A stretch of DNA of 34,845 bases from NCBI GenBank assembly GCA_026692965.1, contig JAPLNF010000296.1:5109-39953 (forward strand), written 5' to 3'. Positions 14,651 through 23,060 of the stretch are shown piece by piece. This DNA comes from Planctomycetota bacterium. Its GTDB lineage: Bacteria > Planctomycetota > Planctomycetia > Gemmatales > Gemmataceae. The translations under genes and the position numbers were made by a program. Under the pieces are notes generated by a model, which was given only the letters and a program-made list of their open reading frames with translations, was not told where the DNA came from and made no database searches. Every line of letters starts with the position of its first letter. Position 1 is the stretch's first letter.

Positions 14651-17287
14651 ATGGAGGGGGATGATGCTCCTTACTCTGTCATCAATTTGCCGAAAATTCA
14701 TGCAACTTCATCTCATGCCTATACCGATAACAAGTTGCCTCAAAAATTTAAAAATCTATTTCTTGTTGCAAATGGCCTCTCCCATGAAATTCTTGGTATC
14801 TTTCCTGCCAAAGATAAAAGCACCTTCCTTTCCAGTGAATATTTTCCTTTCCTAAGTTCGAGCGACCCAACGTTTTTCCCTTCTCAAATAACACAAGGGC
14901 CTGATGGCGCAATCTATATTGTGGATCAAGGGTGCTCGAACGAAACTGAAGGATTAGGAGTAGGTGGGAGAATTTTAAGAATCCGTTGGCAAGGAACTGC
15001 CACTGATCCTGAAATCCCTCTTAGAAGCTTAGATTCTTTTTCTTCGTTTGATGAAAAATCAGTTGGCGATTTAATCGCACTTCTAGATTCAGGAGAAAAC
15101 TTCATAAAAATCGCAGCTAGAAATGCTCTAATTCGTAAAGGCAAAGATGCAGTTGATTCGTTAGTAAAACTCCTTAAAGATGAGGATAAAGCTTCAGAGC
15201 CAAAACTGCACGCACTAGAGGCGCTCGCCCATTTCTGGGATAAAGAAGTCCAATCAATATGCGAAAACATACTTGCAGGCGGAGACCCCAACCTTCAACT
15301 TATGGCAGCACAATATCTGTGCCGGTTTGCCTCTCCTAGTAGTGATTCAATTTTCAATGTTTTACTTAAACATCTGGGATCTGATACGCCCGAACTCAGA
15401 AATGCAATCACACTGGCTATGGGAAAAAACAATGCTCCAGGATCTGCAGAAAGTCTAATAAACTCGATCTTATTTTATGAGGGATCAGATATTAGAATGC
15501 TCGAGGTTTTTGCTCGTGCCTTGGAATTTACTGGAAAAAATGGTATGGAACGCATACTTGCGGTTGGTGATACAGGCGTAAAAAAAGACATCAGGAAAAT
15601 CTTAGAAGTTCAAACACTGATGCGCACTGCGCCCGCATTAGAAGGAACTCTGGCATGGCTTGAAAATCAAAACATCAGTGCTTCTGAGATAGTCGATTTA
15701 CTAAAAAGCCTTAAAAACCATAAGCAAATTCCAGAGAGTATTCTTTCCCAACTCGCTGTTTATTGTTTTAAGCAACCCGCCATGGAAGCGCCCATTAAAA
15801 TTGCTTTACTAGAATCTTTAAGCTATTTCCCTAGTGCCTCGTTTAAAGAGTGGGAAAAATTTTTGGATGCCTGCCTAGAAGATGCAGACATAAAAACCAA
15901 AATAGCCTGCATTAATATGATCAAAAACGCCAACATAAGTTCGTATTCAAAAAAACTTACTTCACGCATAAGCAGTCAGGAAATTCAAGACGAAGAGAAA
16001 GTACCGCTTTTAGAAACCCTTGCTGTTTTAAAAGGCAAGGAATCTATTCCTATAATCATTAATATTTTAAGCGGCACTAGGTCACAAAGAGAAAGCTTGA
16101 AAGTAAGGCAAACGGCATTACATGCCTTATTTGCAATTGACCCCGATAAAGCATCTGAAAGTATTCAAGGTTTACTTGGTTCGGTTTTATTCCCTGATAC
16201 TTTAAAAAGTGAAGCTTTGCAATTATTAGAAAAAAACCCATCAGGTGCTAAAGTCCTATTTGAGTACTTCGATTCTGGAAAATGCGACCCCAATTTATTG
16301 CCCGCTATATCCGAGTGCCTAAAAAAGTCTGGCCTAAAATCGCCTGAAGGTAAAGATTTAAACAGCTTGCTACTTAAAAAAGCTCTCTTAGCAGACGATA
16401 ACCTTTCACAGCTAAATCTTTTTGAAGCATCTATGAAATCTTCCGCAACCCTCGAAAGAGGAAAAGAAACTTTTCTAAATGCCAATAATCAGTCTTGTAT
16501 CATTTGCCATGCAATAAACAAAAACGATACTACGATAGGCCCAGATTTAACCTTTATACAAAAAATGGAAACAGCAAAAATAATCCGTTCGTTGCTAGAT
16601 CCTGCGCACGAAATAAACCCAGCCCATAGCACTTTCGAACTTAAAACCAAAACAGGCAAAACTGCTGTCGGCGTGAAAATCCGGTCTCCACAAAATCAGA
16701 TCATGTTGGCAGACGGAGCAGGAATAATATCAATCTTCAGTAAAAATGAAGTTACTTCTTTAACCCCTCTGAAAGGTTCAACCATGCATGACAACCTTTC
16801 CAGCGGACTTAGTTATAGAGAGTTGTTGGATTTGGTTTTTTTCCTTAAAGACCCTTCAAATAGCAAAACGTTTTCGGGCTCATCTTATGCTGGTCAAATC
16901 AAGGTAAATAAAGGTTTGAATGATTCTAAAAGCGTTTTGATCTCTGCAAGAAATGATGGTTTTTTTGATTTACAGAAGTACACCCAGGGTACCTCTGAAC
17001 AACTTTCCTTTCACTTCTATTTAAACGCGAATAACCAATCTAAATCCTTAGTAACCATTACCTCTCGGGATTCCTTCGAATTAAGAATCAACAGTGTCCT
17101 AATAACGGAGCAGCAAATCAAAAAATCAGTTACTACTTGCACTTTTGATATAGCTCTTAATTCTGGTTCGAATCTTATCGAAATTGATTTTTTAAAGGGT
17201 AAAAAGCCGGAAGGGTTTTATTTGCATTTCACGGGTGATGAGATAAATGGTTCAAGTATAAACAATAACCCGGCTCCTAAAGATTAA
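14651..17287 (+). CDS. 3' ORF of the broken PVC-type gene (HEAT repeats and cytochrome c domain)
   Basis: The first in-frame ATG after the break is at 14651, but the frame is open back to the duplication, so this is not a natural start. It encodes the propeller end (ITQGPDGAIYIVDQGCSNET), a long HEAT-like region (about residues 130-580: DAVDSLVKLLKDEDKASEPK and similar), and a single heme site CIICH (16496-16510) followed by GPDLTFI and a late LVFFLKD, the layout of the PVC-type heme-binding domain. About 110 beta-rich residues end the chain. It has no signal peptide, so without the 5' part it could not be exported or receive heme. Confidence 0.8.
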   Translation: MEGDDAPYSVINLPKIHATSSHAYTDNKLPQKFKNLFLVANGLSHEILGIFPAKDKSTFLSSEYFPFLSSSDPTFFPSQITQGPDGAIYIVDQGCSNETEGLGVGGRILRIRWQGTATDPEIPLRSLDSFSSFDEKSVGDLIALLDSGENFIKIAARNALIRKGKDAVDSLVKLLKDEDKASEPKLHALEALAHFWDKEVQSICENILAGGDPNLQLMAAQYLCRFASPSSDSIFNVLLKHLGSDTPELRNAITLAMGKNNAPGSAESLINSILFYEGSDIRMLEVFARALEFTGKNGMERILAVGDTGVKKDIRKILEVQTLMRTAPALEGTLAWLENQNISASEIVDLLKSLKNHKQIPESILSQLAVYCFKQPAMEAPIKIALLESLSYFPSASFKEWEKFLDACLEDADIKTKIACINMIKNANISSYSKKLTSRISSQEIQDEEKVPLLETLAVLKGKESIPIIINILSGTRSQRESLKVRQTALHALFAIDPDKASESIQGLLGSVLFPDTLKSEALQLLEKNPSGAKVLFEYFDSGKCDPNLLPAISECLKKSGLKSPEGKDLNSLLLKKALLADDNLSQLNLFEASMKSSATLERGKETFLNANNQSCIICHAINKNDTTIGPDLTFIQKMETAKIIRSLLDPAHEINPAHSTFELKTKTGKTAVGVKIRSPQNQIMLADGAGIISIFSKNEVTSLTPLKGSTMHDNLSSGLSYRELLDLVFFLKDPSNSKTFSGSSYAGQIKVNKGLNDSKSVLISARNDGFFDLQKYTQGTSEQLSFHFYLNANNQSKSLVTITSRDSFELRINSVLITEQQIKKSVTTCTFDIALNSGSNLIEIDFLKGKKPEGFYLHFTGDEINGSSINNNPAPKD

Positions 17288-17297
17288 GAGTCGGGTT
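17267..17297 (+). terminator. Hairpin around the stop codon of the PVC-type gene
   Basis: AACCCGGCTC (17267-17276) pairs with GAGTCGGGTT (17288-17297) with one G-U pair, leaving an 11-base loop that contains the TAA stop. The sequence after it (GAATCTTTTAAAA) is only weakly T-rich, so this is a modest intrinsic terminator candidate for the exported-protein operon, between convergent genes. Confidence 0.45.
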
Positions 17298-17322
17298 GAA
17301 TCTTTTAAAATTAAAACTCGGT

Positions 17323-17541
17323 TTACTGCAAACCGCCATCCACTCGTTCGTTTGTAAGGTGGGAAGGATGATCTGTGAACCAAATCCTAGACCATTCCTG
17401 TTCGATCTGCCTAAGATCTTCAGATTGATTAACCAAAGCTTTTATACGCATGCTAGGATCAGAAGAATAAGCATTAATCAGACAACCAGTGTTGCATAGG
17501 ATAGCCAAGCCAACTGCAGAGAACAAAAAAATACGGCTCAT
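17323..17541 (-). CDS. Small lipoprotein, planctomycete type
   Basis: The 72-residue product has a lipoprotein signal peptide: MSRIFLFSAVGLAILCNTGC with lipobox NTGC, lipid on Cys20. The remainder SSDPSMRIKALVNQSEDLRQ, then IEQEWSRIWFTDHPSHLTNE and RVDGGLQ, is a short charged helical segment. I recall similar small lipoproteins with SEDLR...EW.R.WF.D.PSH in other planctomycetes; their function is unknown. GAAGGGA lies at a suitable distance before the ATG. It is a real gene despite its size because signal peptide, ribosome binding site and the tail motif coincide. It converges with the PVC-type gene. Confidence 0.75.
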   Translation of the reverse strand: MSRIFLFSAVGLAILCNTGCLINAYSSDPSMRIKALVNQSEDLRQIEQEWSRIWFTDHPSHLTNERVDGGLQ

Positions 17542-17564
17542 GATTAAATCCCTTCAAGCATTCA

Positions 17565-17583
17565 AGATCTATCAAAAAGATCT
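17565..17583. other. Small AGATCT inverted repeat upstream of the lipoprotein
   Basis: Two AGATCT hexamers (17565-17570 and 17578-17583) flank seven bases, and can form a six-base hairpin in the 5' leader of the minus-strand lipoprotein gene, 24 bases before its ATG. It could be an operator or a leader stem. The remaining bases up to 17779 show only a short GC block (17712-17726) and no gene. Confidence 0.3.
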
Positions 17584-17773
17584 AAAGGTTTGTTGCCCTA
17601 GCAGGAAAATAACTGGGAACTCAACTAAACCTGAATGATATATCGGATGTAATGATTTTAAGCTTGAGAGGAAAATAAGGAATGATAATGGATTTAACGA
17701 AAAGGAAAGATGGGGGCCCTGGGGCCATTAGGATTCTAGGTTTTTGGTGGTTTTGAAATTAAAATAATAGGAT

Positions 17774-17794
17774 GGGGTATTACAAAGATGCCCC
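17774..17794 (-). terminator. Weak terminator-like hairpin at the end of the HU-like gene
   Basis: On the minus strand GGGGCAT and ATACCCC can pair with one mismatch around a seven-base loop that includes the stop codon, followed by the T-rich ATCCTATTATTTTAATTTC. This fits a weak intrinsic terminator. Confidence 0.33.
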
Positions 17795-18139
17795 GGGTTT
17801 AGAAACTTCATCGGTATCGCCCAAGACTAGCCCTTCGCCATCAAGATTAACGGGTAAACTGGTAAGTTTTTTGACTCTTTCTTCCATCTCTTTACCGGGT
17901 TTAAAAGTTACAACATATTTAGGGGGAACATCAACGCGTTCGCCTGTCCTTGGATTTCTTGCTTTTCTAGCTTTCCGCTGTTTAACTTCAAAAACGCCAA
18001 AATTCCTTAATTCAATACGGCCCATCTCTAAAAGAGCATCCACAATCGCATCAAAAGTTTGTTGTACGATGTCTTTGGTCTTTAGCTGTGTCAAACCGAT
18101 TTTGTCAGAAATCTGCTTTACGATTTCTTTTTTAGTCAC
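17780..18139 (-). CDS. HU/IHF family DNA-binding protein with C-terminal tail
   Basis: The 119-residue protein is a bacterial HU/IHF-type DNA-bending protein. After [18 protein letters not shown] come the dimerisation helices ([20 protein letters not shown]), the strand [20 protein letters not shown], the DNA-contacting arm [20 protein letters not shown] with the Asn-Pro intercalating tip, and [12 protein letters not shown]. About 25 residues beyond the family's end form an acidic tail ([20 protein letters not shown]). I chose the GTG at 18139: AGGAG stands eight bases before it, whereas the GTG at 18148 overlaps that ribosome binding site. The gene is alone, divergent from the sugar-nucleotide operon. 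Confidence 0.93.
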   Translation of the reverse strand: MTKKEIVKQISDKIGLTQLKTKDIVQQTFDAIVDALLEMGRIELRNFGVFEVKQRKARKARNPRTGERVDVPPKYVVTFKPGKEMEERVKKLTSLPVNLDGEGLVLGDTDEVSKPGASL

Positions 18140-18200
18140 GGTTACCACTCCTGAAATTGTACGGCAAGGAATAAACTTATTTCCACCGCCAAGTGACTTA

Positions 18201-18229
18201 AAGTTAAATCCAGTTAAGGATTATGTCAA
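18201..18229 (-). promoter_or_regulatory. Promoter of the HU-like gene
   Basis: On the minus strand a perfect TTGACA (18224-18229) is followed after 17 bases by TAACTT (18201-18206), a partial -10 match. The predicted transcript has a leader of about 55 bases before the GTG at 18139. The rest of the 18140-18357 gap shows no clear promoter for the plus-strand operon. Confidence 0.48.
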
Positions 18230-18357
18230 GTCTAAAGACCATATTCCTTAATATTCATCGATTCTTTTTAAAATCAAATCGAAAAATGATCTTCCCAAAC
18301 ACCCTCTAAAAAAGTTACTTCATACCTATAACCATTGGCACACATAAAGGATTGTTC

Positions 18358-19368
18358 ATGGAAAAGTTAGTTGTTACAGGTGGTTGCGGATTTATTGGCA
18401 GCAATTTCATTCGCATGATTCTAGAAAAAGAACCCACGGTTGAAGTAATCAACTTCGATCTTCTCACCTATGCTGGTAATCTTGCCAATCTTAAAGATTT
18501 GGAAAAGAATCCTAGGCTCAAGTTCTTTAAGGGCGACATTGCCAACAAACAAGATGTTGATACAGTCCTAAAGGACGGAGTTTCTTCGATAGTACATTTT
18601 GCTGCAGAAAGTCATGTTGATCGAAGCATTTTAGATTCTGGGCCTTTCATTCGAAGCAATATTGTTGGCACCCAGGTGCTTTTAGATTCTGCAAGAACCC
18701 ACAACATCAAAAGATTCGTCCATGTTTCAACAGATGAAGTATATGGAAGCTTAGGTGATACGGGTTTTTTCACCGAAGATACTCCACTTGCTCCCAACAG
18801 TCCTTATTCTGCAAGCAAGGCCTCTTCCGACCTCATTGTTCGCAGCTATGTTCATACCTTTGGTTTTCCTGCAATGACCACACGCTGCTCCAACAATTAT
18901 GGGCCTTATCAATTCCCCGAAAAACTGATTCCACTTTTCATCAGCAATTTGCAACGAAATGAACAAGTCCCGGTGTACGGGGATGGTTTAAATGTACGCG
19001 ATTGGATTCATGTAAATGATCATTGTTCAGGCATTCTTGCTGTACTGCGAAAAGGCCGTGTAGGTGAAGTTTATAACCTAGGCGGAAAAAGCGAACGAAC
19101 TAATCTTGAGTTAACGCATGCAATCCTCAACAACCTGCAAAAACCACACTCATTAATTCGCTATGTTAAAGATAGGCCAGGCCACGATAAACGATACGCC
19201 ATTGATTGTTCTAAAGCAGAAAAAGAATTAGGGTGGACGCCAACGGTTGTTTTCGAAGAAGGTTTAAAGCATACTGTAGAATGGTATCTTGCAAACACTG
19301 ATTGGATTAATTCCATTCGCACAGGTGATTATCTTTCGTACTATCAAAAGCAATATGGGCACCGATAA
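18358..19368 (+). CDS. rfbB: dTDP-glucose 4,6-dehydratase
   Basis: The enzyme converts dTDP-D-glucose to dTDP-4-keto-6-deoxyglucose, the entry to rhamnose and other deoxysugars of surface polysaccharides. The 336-residue extended SDR protein shows the NAD-binding TGGCGFIGSNF (7-17), FAAESHVDRSI, the family's STDEVYG (124-130) with catalytic Thr-Asp-Glu, and Tyr150-xxx-Lys154 in NSPYSASKASSD. TTRCSNNYGPYQFPEKLIPL and RDWIHVNDHC are also RfbB-specific. The ATG at 18358 has AAAGG seven bases upstream. The genes for later dTDP-rhamnose steps are not in the window. It overlaps the next gene by 14 bases, so it is the first gene of a nucleotide-sugar operon. Confidence 0.92.
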   Translation: MEKLVVTGGCGFIGSNFIRMILEKEPTVEVINFDLLTYAGNLANLKDLEKNPRLKFFKGDIANKQDVDTVLKDGVSSIVHFAAESHVDRSILDSGPFIRSNIVGTQVLLDSARTHNIKRFVHVSTDEVYGSLGDTGFFTEDTPLAPNSPYSASKASSDLIVRSYVHTFGFPAMTTRCSNNYGPYQFPEKLIPLFISNLQRNEQVPVYGDGLNVRDWIHVNDHCSGILAVLRKGRVGEVYNLGGKSERTNLELTHAILNNLQKPHSLIRYVKDRPGHDKRYAIDCSKAEKELGWTPTVVFEEGLKHTVEWYLANTDWINSIRTGDYLSYYQKQYGHR

Positions 19369-20359
19369 TAAAAAAATTGATAGCAGTACGGTTCTTATTA
19401 CTGGGATTACCGGATTTGCTGGTTCGTATCTTGCAGAACATCTTCATGGGTTCGCTAGGGAAATCCATGGGATAAGCAGGTCCGGAAAGTGGCCTAAAAC
19501 TTGCCCTGCAAATCTTCATAATATCCCACTACATACCAGCAATTTTCAAGACTCAGCCCAATTAGCTTTACTTTTAAAAACAATCAATCCAACACACATC
19601 TACCACCTAGCTGGATTTGCCCAAACAGGAAAATCTTTTGTAAATCAACATGATGCGTGGTTGGGTAATCTTAACGCCCCACAAACTCTTTATGATGCCA
19701 TCAAAAAATCAGGCATTAACGCAAAAGTTCTTTTCGCTGGGTCCGGTTTAATTTATGGATCTGCTAGATACGACAAAGAAATTAAAACCGAATCTTCAGA
19801 GTTAATGCCCCAAAGTCCCTATGCATCTAGCAAAGCTGCGGCCGACCTTTTGAGTTATCAAGTTTGGGTAAACGACAAGATAGAAATAATTCGTGCACGG
19901 CCTTTTAATCACATCGGGCCCAGGCAATCAATTGATTTTGCAATGGCGAGTTTTTCCAAACAAATTGCTGAAGTAGAACTCTTAGGAAAAAAGCCTGTCA
20001 TTAAAACAGGCTCACTATCTGCTTTCAGAGATCTCACCGATGTACGGGACACGGTAAGAGCTTATGCAAGCCTAATGGAGCATGGAAAACCCGGCGAAGC
20101 TTATAACATCGGGTCTGGTAAAAACACTCGTATTTCTGACGCTTTAAAAATGCTCGTTTCTTTTTCAAATAAGCCCAACTTAATAATTGAGGAAGAACCT
20201 TCCCCTTCCACTCAAGATTTTGAATTGCTTGTCGGCATTGATAAACTTAACAAAACTATTTCATGGGAACCGGCCTTTTCTCTTGAAAAAACTCTTACTG
20301 ACACTTTGAACTATTGGCGTCAGGTTATTGCCGCTCAATTGCAAAACCCTAAGGAATAA
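19355..20359 (+). CDS. NAD-dependent sugar epimerase/dehydratase, probable GDP-4-keto-6-deoxymannose reductase
   Basis: The 334-residue extended SDR protein has the nucleotide-binding [10 protein letters not shown] (17-26), [12 protein letters not shown], the catalytic Ser130 in [10 protein letters not shown], and Tyr156-xxx-Lys160 in [11 protein letters not shown]. The segment [20 protein letters not shown] and the [11 protein letters not shown] block are characteristic of RMD/GMD proteins, with RMD (reduction to GDP-D-rhamnose) the best fit; a GDP-mannose 4,6-dehydratase or another sugar epimerase cannot be excluded without a search. The ATG at 19355 lies within the last codons of the rfbB-like gene and gives a normal N-terminus; the TTG/ATG codons further upstream are inside that gene. 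It is followed by ugd after two bases. Confidence 0.8.
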   Translation: MGTDNKKIDSSTVLITGITGFAGSYLAEHLHGFAREIHGISRSGKWPKTCPANLHNIPLHTSNFQDSAQLALLLKTINPTHIYHLAGFAQTGKSFVNQHDAWLGNLNAPQTLYDAIKKSGINAKVLFAGSGLIYGSARYDKEIKTESSELMPQSPYASSKAAADLLSYQVWVNDKIEIIRARPFNHIGPRQSIDFAMASFSKQIAEVELLGKKPVIKTGSLSAFRDLTDVRDTVRAYASLMEHGKPGEAYNIGSGKNTRISDALKMLVSFSNKPNLIIEEEPSPSTQDFELLVGIDKLNKTISWEPAFSLEKTLTDTLNYWRQVIAAQLQNPKE

Positions 20360-20361
20360 AA

Positions 20362-21681
20362 ATGAAAATTGCTGTAGTTGGAACAGGTTATGTTGGCTTG
20401 GTTACTGGTACTTGTTTTGCAGATAGCGGGAATGAAGTAATATGCATCGACAAAGATGAAGCAAAAATTGCGGTCTTAGAGAAAGGGAAGATTCCAATCT
20501 ATGAGCCTGGCTTATTGGAAATGGTGCATCGTAATTCCCGAGACGGCCGACTTGTATTCACAACGGATTTACAAAAAGGCGTCCAAGCAAGTGATTTGGT
20601 ATTCATTGCTGTGGGCACGCCACAAAGTGAAACAGGAGCTGCTGATCTCTCCACTGTTTTTGCTGTTGCTAAATCTATCGCACTTGCTGCAAACAAAACC
20701 AAAATTGTAATCATAAAAAGCACAGTTCCTGTAGGTACCAATAAAAAAGTTCAAGACATTGTAAATGCGAACAGCAAATTCCCAATCCACATTTGCAGCA
20801 ATCCTGAATTCCTTAAGGAAGGGGCTGCAATCGAAGATTGCACCAAACCAGACAGGGTCGTCATAGGAATTCGCTCTCCAGAACTGTCCGAAATTTTCAA
20901 AGAATTATATGCTCCTTTTTTAAGGACAGAACGCCCTTTATTAATCATGTCGCCTGAAAGCGCTGAAATGACAAAGTATGCAGCCAATGCGATGCTTGCT
21001 ACCAAAATCAGTTTTATCAATGAGATGTCAAATATCTGCGAAAAGATGGGCGGGGATATTAATGATGTCCGCAGAGGGATCGGGCATGACATTAGAATTG
21101 GATTTCAATTTCTGTTTCCGGGAGCGGGATATGGCGGCAGTTGTTTTCCCAAAGATATTCGTGCGTTGATACACATGGCAAATGAAATCGGAATTGCCCC
21201 CACCATGCTTGCTGCAATTGATGTGGTTAATGAACTTCAGAAGGAGCTTCTTTTTTCCAAAATCCATGATCATTTCAAAGGAAACATCAAGGGTTTAACT
21301 TTTGGAATCTGGGGATTGGCTTTTAAACCACGAACAGATGATATCCGGGAAGCCCCTGCATTGGTGCTTATCGACGCCCTTCTTAATGCGGGCGCTAAGG
21401 TTCAAGTTCATGATCCGGAAGCAATGCCTAATGTTAAAGCGATTTACGGAGATAAAATTTCATACTGCAGTAAACCCTACGATGCCCTTCAGGGCGCAAA
21501 CGCACTGGCTATCGTTACAGAATGGCAGGAGTTTCGAAATCCAAACTTCCAATTCATGGCAGGAATGCTTAAAGAAAATGTCATTTTTGATGGACGAAAT
21601 CTATACGAACCTAAAGTTCTTTCCTCTGTTGGTTTCACTTATTATTCAATCGGAAGAAAAACTGCCTTCCCAAATTCTTGA
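20362..21681 (+). CDS. ugd: UDP-glucose 6-dehydrogenase
   Basis: The enzyme oxidises UDP-glucose twice to UDP-glucuronate, a precursor of acidic polysaccharides. The 439-residue protein shows the NAD-binding [49 protein letters not shown], the STVPVGT loop, and the catalytic Cys261 in [16 protein letters not shown]. The C-terminal UDP-binding domain has [17 protein letters not shown]. Length is normal. AAGGAA lies just before the ATG, and the gap to the preceding gene is two bases, so the three sugar-nucleotide genes form one operon. The family also includes GDP-mannose and UDP-ManNAc dehydrogenases; the YEPGL and GYGGSC context favours UDP-glucose. Confidence 0.92.
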   Translation: MKIAVVGTGYVGLVTGTCFADSGNEVICIDKDEAKIAVLEKGKIPIYEPGLLEMVHRNSRDGRLVFTTDLQKGVQASDLVFIAVGTPQSETGAADLSTVFAVAKSIALAANKTKIVIIKSTVPVGTNKKVQDIVNANSKFPIHICSNPEFLKEGAAIEDCTKPDRVVIGIRSPELSEIFKELYAPFLRTERPLLIMSPESAEMTKYAANAMLATKISFINEMSNICEKMGGDINDVRRGIGHDIRIGFQFLFPGAGYGGSCFPKDIRALIHMANEIGIAPTMLAAIDVVNELQKELLFSKIHDHFKGNIKGLTFGIWGLAFKPRTDDIREAPALVLIDALLNAGAKVQVHDPEAMPNVKAIYGDKISYCSKPYDALQGANALAIVTEWQEFRNPNFQFMAGMLKENVIFDGRNLYEPKVLSSVGFTYYSIGRKTAFPNS

Positions 21682-21722
21682 CTCATGATCCCCAAGATAA
21701 AAATCTTTACAATGGGACTATC

Positions 21723-23060
21723 ATGAATTACATGGAAAACAAAAACACCCCAACCCCTTGGGATCTGGATGCAGAAGCCATCGTTGTAAAAATTCGATGG
21801 TTTGGCGTTTTAATAGGCTATTTTCTTGTTAATGCAACAGATATGAGCGGCGACCGCAGGGGTTTATTAAACCTAATCCTTGCGATCGGGGTTGGGTACA
21901 CACTTTTAGACACGTACTTTAGTTGGAAAAAAAAAGTTTTCCTAGCCGATTACCCTTTGTTTATCGCAGCTATGGAATCGCTTTTCATCGGCCTACTTTG
22001 CTATTATGAAGAAGGCCTTTCCAGCACTTTTCGTTATTATTATTTCCTTTCAATCTTATGTTGCGCATTGCGATACTCTTGGATTGTGACTGCGCTTTGC
22101 TTTACTTTTCATTGCATCAGTTATACTACCTTAGTTTTTCTTTTGAATGATAATTCACAAAGTAAACTTTTCATCTCACTAACCATGATTGTCATGGGTT
22201 GGCTTGCATGGGCATCAACATCATTAACTTCGCTTCTAAGAAGAACCAGTTCCTCTTTGGAAATTTTAAATCAGGAGTTATTAAAAAACCAATCCGAGCT
22301 TGAAGCAAGAATTGCAGAAAGATCAAAGCAGTTACAAGAAGCACAAGCGCAAGTATTACAGCAAGAAAAAATGGCAGCGTTTGGACTATTAGCAGCAGGA
22401 ATCGCCCATGAGGTTGGCAACCCACTCACCTCTATTTCCTCTATGGTGCAAATCCTTCAAAAAAAAGAACTCGATGATTACACAAGAGAAAAACTTGACC
22501 TAATGAGTGGCCAATTAATAAGGATTCGAGATACTCTTCGAGAAGTAATGGATTTTTCTAGGCCAGCTAATCTCGAACGAAAAAAAATCAAGCCCCTGCC
22601 TGTCATTGAAGAAGCAATGAATATTGCAAAATATTACAAAAGGACCAGAGGTAAGGTTATTTTGATTCCTGTCCCTCAAAACCTACCAACCATCAACGGA
22701 ATTCATGATCAATTGGTACAGGTAATTCTCAATCTTATTTTAAACGCCATTGATGCTGCGGGCACAGGGGGTATTATTGAGGTTGGAATAGTAGTCGAAG
22801 GTGACTCCATTTGTTTCCAGGTAAGCGATAACGGCCCAGGAGTCGCAGAAACTGATGTTAAAAAACTGTTTCTTCCTTTTTTCACTACTAAAAAACATGG
22901 GACCGGGCTTGGTCTTTTTGTGTCACAAAAAATAATCGAGGAACACCAGGGAATGATTCGCTATTACCAAAAACCCGAAGGTGGATCACTTTTTAGCGCA
23001 ACTATTCCTTCAACTAATTTTGCACTTTCAATCGAACCAAACAAGGTGCCCCATGACTGA
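21723..23060 (+). CDS. Membrane-bound sensor histidine kinase (NtrB-like)
   Basis: The 445-residue protein begins with about six membrane helices (25-170) with only short external loops, so it probably senses a membrane-linked signal. A coiled coil (NQELLKNQSELEARIAERSK to about 215) leads to the HisKA domain with the phospho-acceptor His229 in LAAGIAHEVGNPLTSISSMV. The ATP-binding domain shows N box VILNLILNAIDAAG, G1 VSDNGPGVAE, FFTTKKHGTGLGLFVS and a C-terminal GGSLFSATIP. GGGA stands before the ATG at 21723; the in-frame TTG at 21678 would overlap ugd. It overlaps the next gene, its likely partner, by eight bases. The gap of 41 bases from ugd allows co-transcription with the sugar operon. 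Confidence 0.92.
   Translation: MNYMENKNTPTPWDLDAEAIVVKIRWFGVLIGYFLVNATDMSGDRRGLLNLILAIGVGYTLLDTYFSWKKKVFLADYPLFIAAMESLFIGLLCYYEEGLSSTFRYYYFLSILCCALRYSWIVTALCFTFHCISYTTLVFLLNDNSQSKLFISLTMIVMGWLAWASTSLTSLLRRTSSSLEILNQELLKNQSELEARIAERSKQLQEAQAQVLQQEKMAAFGLLAAGIAHEVGNPLTSISSMVQILQKKELDDYTREKLDLMSGQLIRIRDTLREVMDFSRPANLERKKIKPLPVIEEAMNIAKYYKRTRGKVILIPVPQNLPTINGIHDQLVQVILNLILNAIDAAGTGGIIEVGIVVEGDSICFQVSDNGPGVAETDVKKLFLPFFTTKKHGTGLGLFVSQKIIEEHQGMIRYYQKPEGGSLFSATIPSTNFALSIEPNKVPHD

Larger units (their letters stand above)
13719..17287 (+). pseudogene. PVC-type heme-binding propeller/HEAT/cytochrome c gene broken by a 20-bp duplication
   Basis: Two ORFs in different frames (ATG 13719 and the frame ending at 17287) belong to one gene. 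A perfect 20-base tandem duplication (14253-14272 and 14273-14292) shifts the frame. Removing one copy gives one uninterrupted frame of 1182 codons, reading KGIAGFNEYQVNALAFGPDG across the junction and continuing without stops through FRILMEGDDAPYSV into the large downstream ORF. The intact product would be an exported protein with a signal peptide, a glucose/sorbosone dehydrogenase-like propeller, HEAT-like repeats, a CxxCH cytochrome domain and a beta-rich tail. Such proteins are abundant in planctomycetes and are thought to act in periplasmic sugar or small-molecule oxidation; the substrate is unknown. As written the gene is disrupted, though a minority of cells or an assembly error cannot be excluded. 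Confidence 0.88.

Noticed and set aside
14651-14653. ATG at 14651 as a genuine gene start
   Set aside because: The frame is open upstream to the duplication with propeller-like residues, and no signal peptide follows the ATG.
17168-17178. GGTTCGAATC, resembling a tRNA T-loop
   Set aside because: It lies in the coding end of the PVC-type gene and no acceptor, D or anticodon stems surround it.
17712-17726. GC-rich block GGGGGCCCTGGGGCC in an AT-rich gap
   Set aside because: The inverted parts leave only a two-base loop, and there is no T run. No function can be supported.
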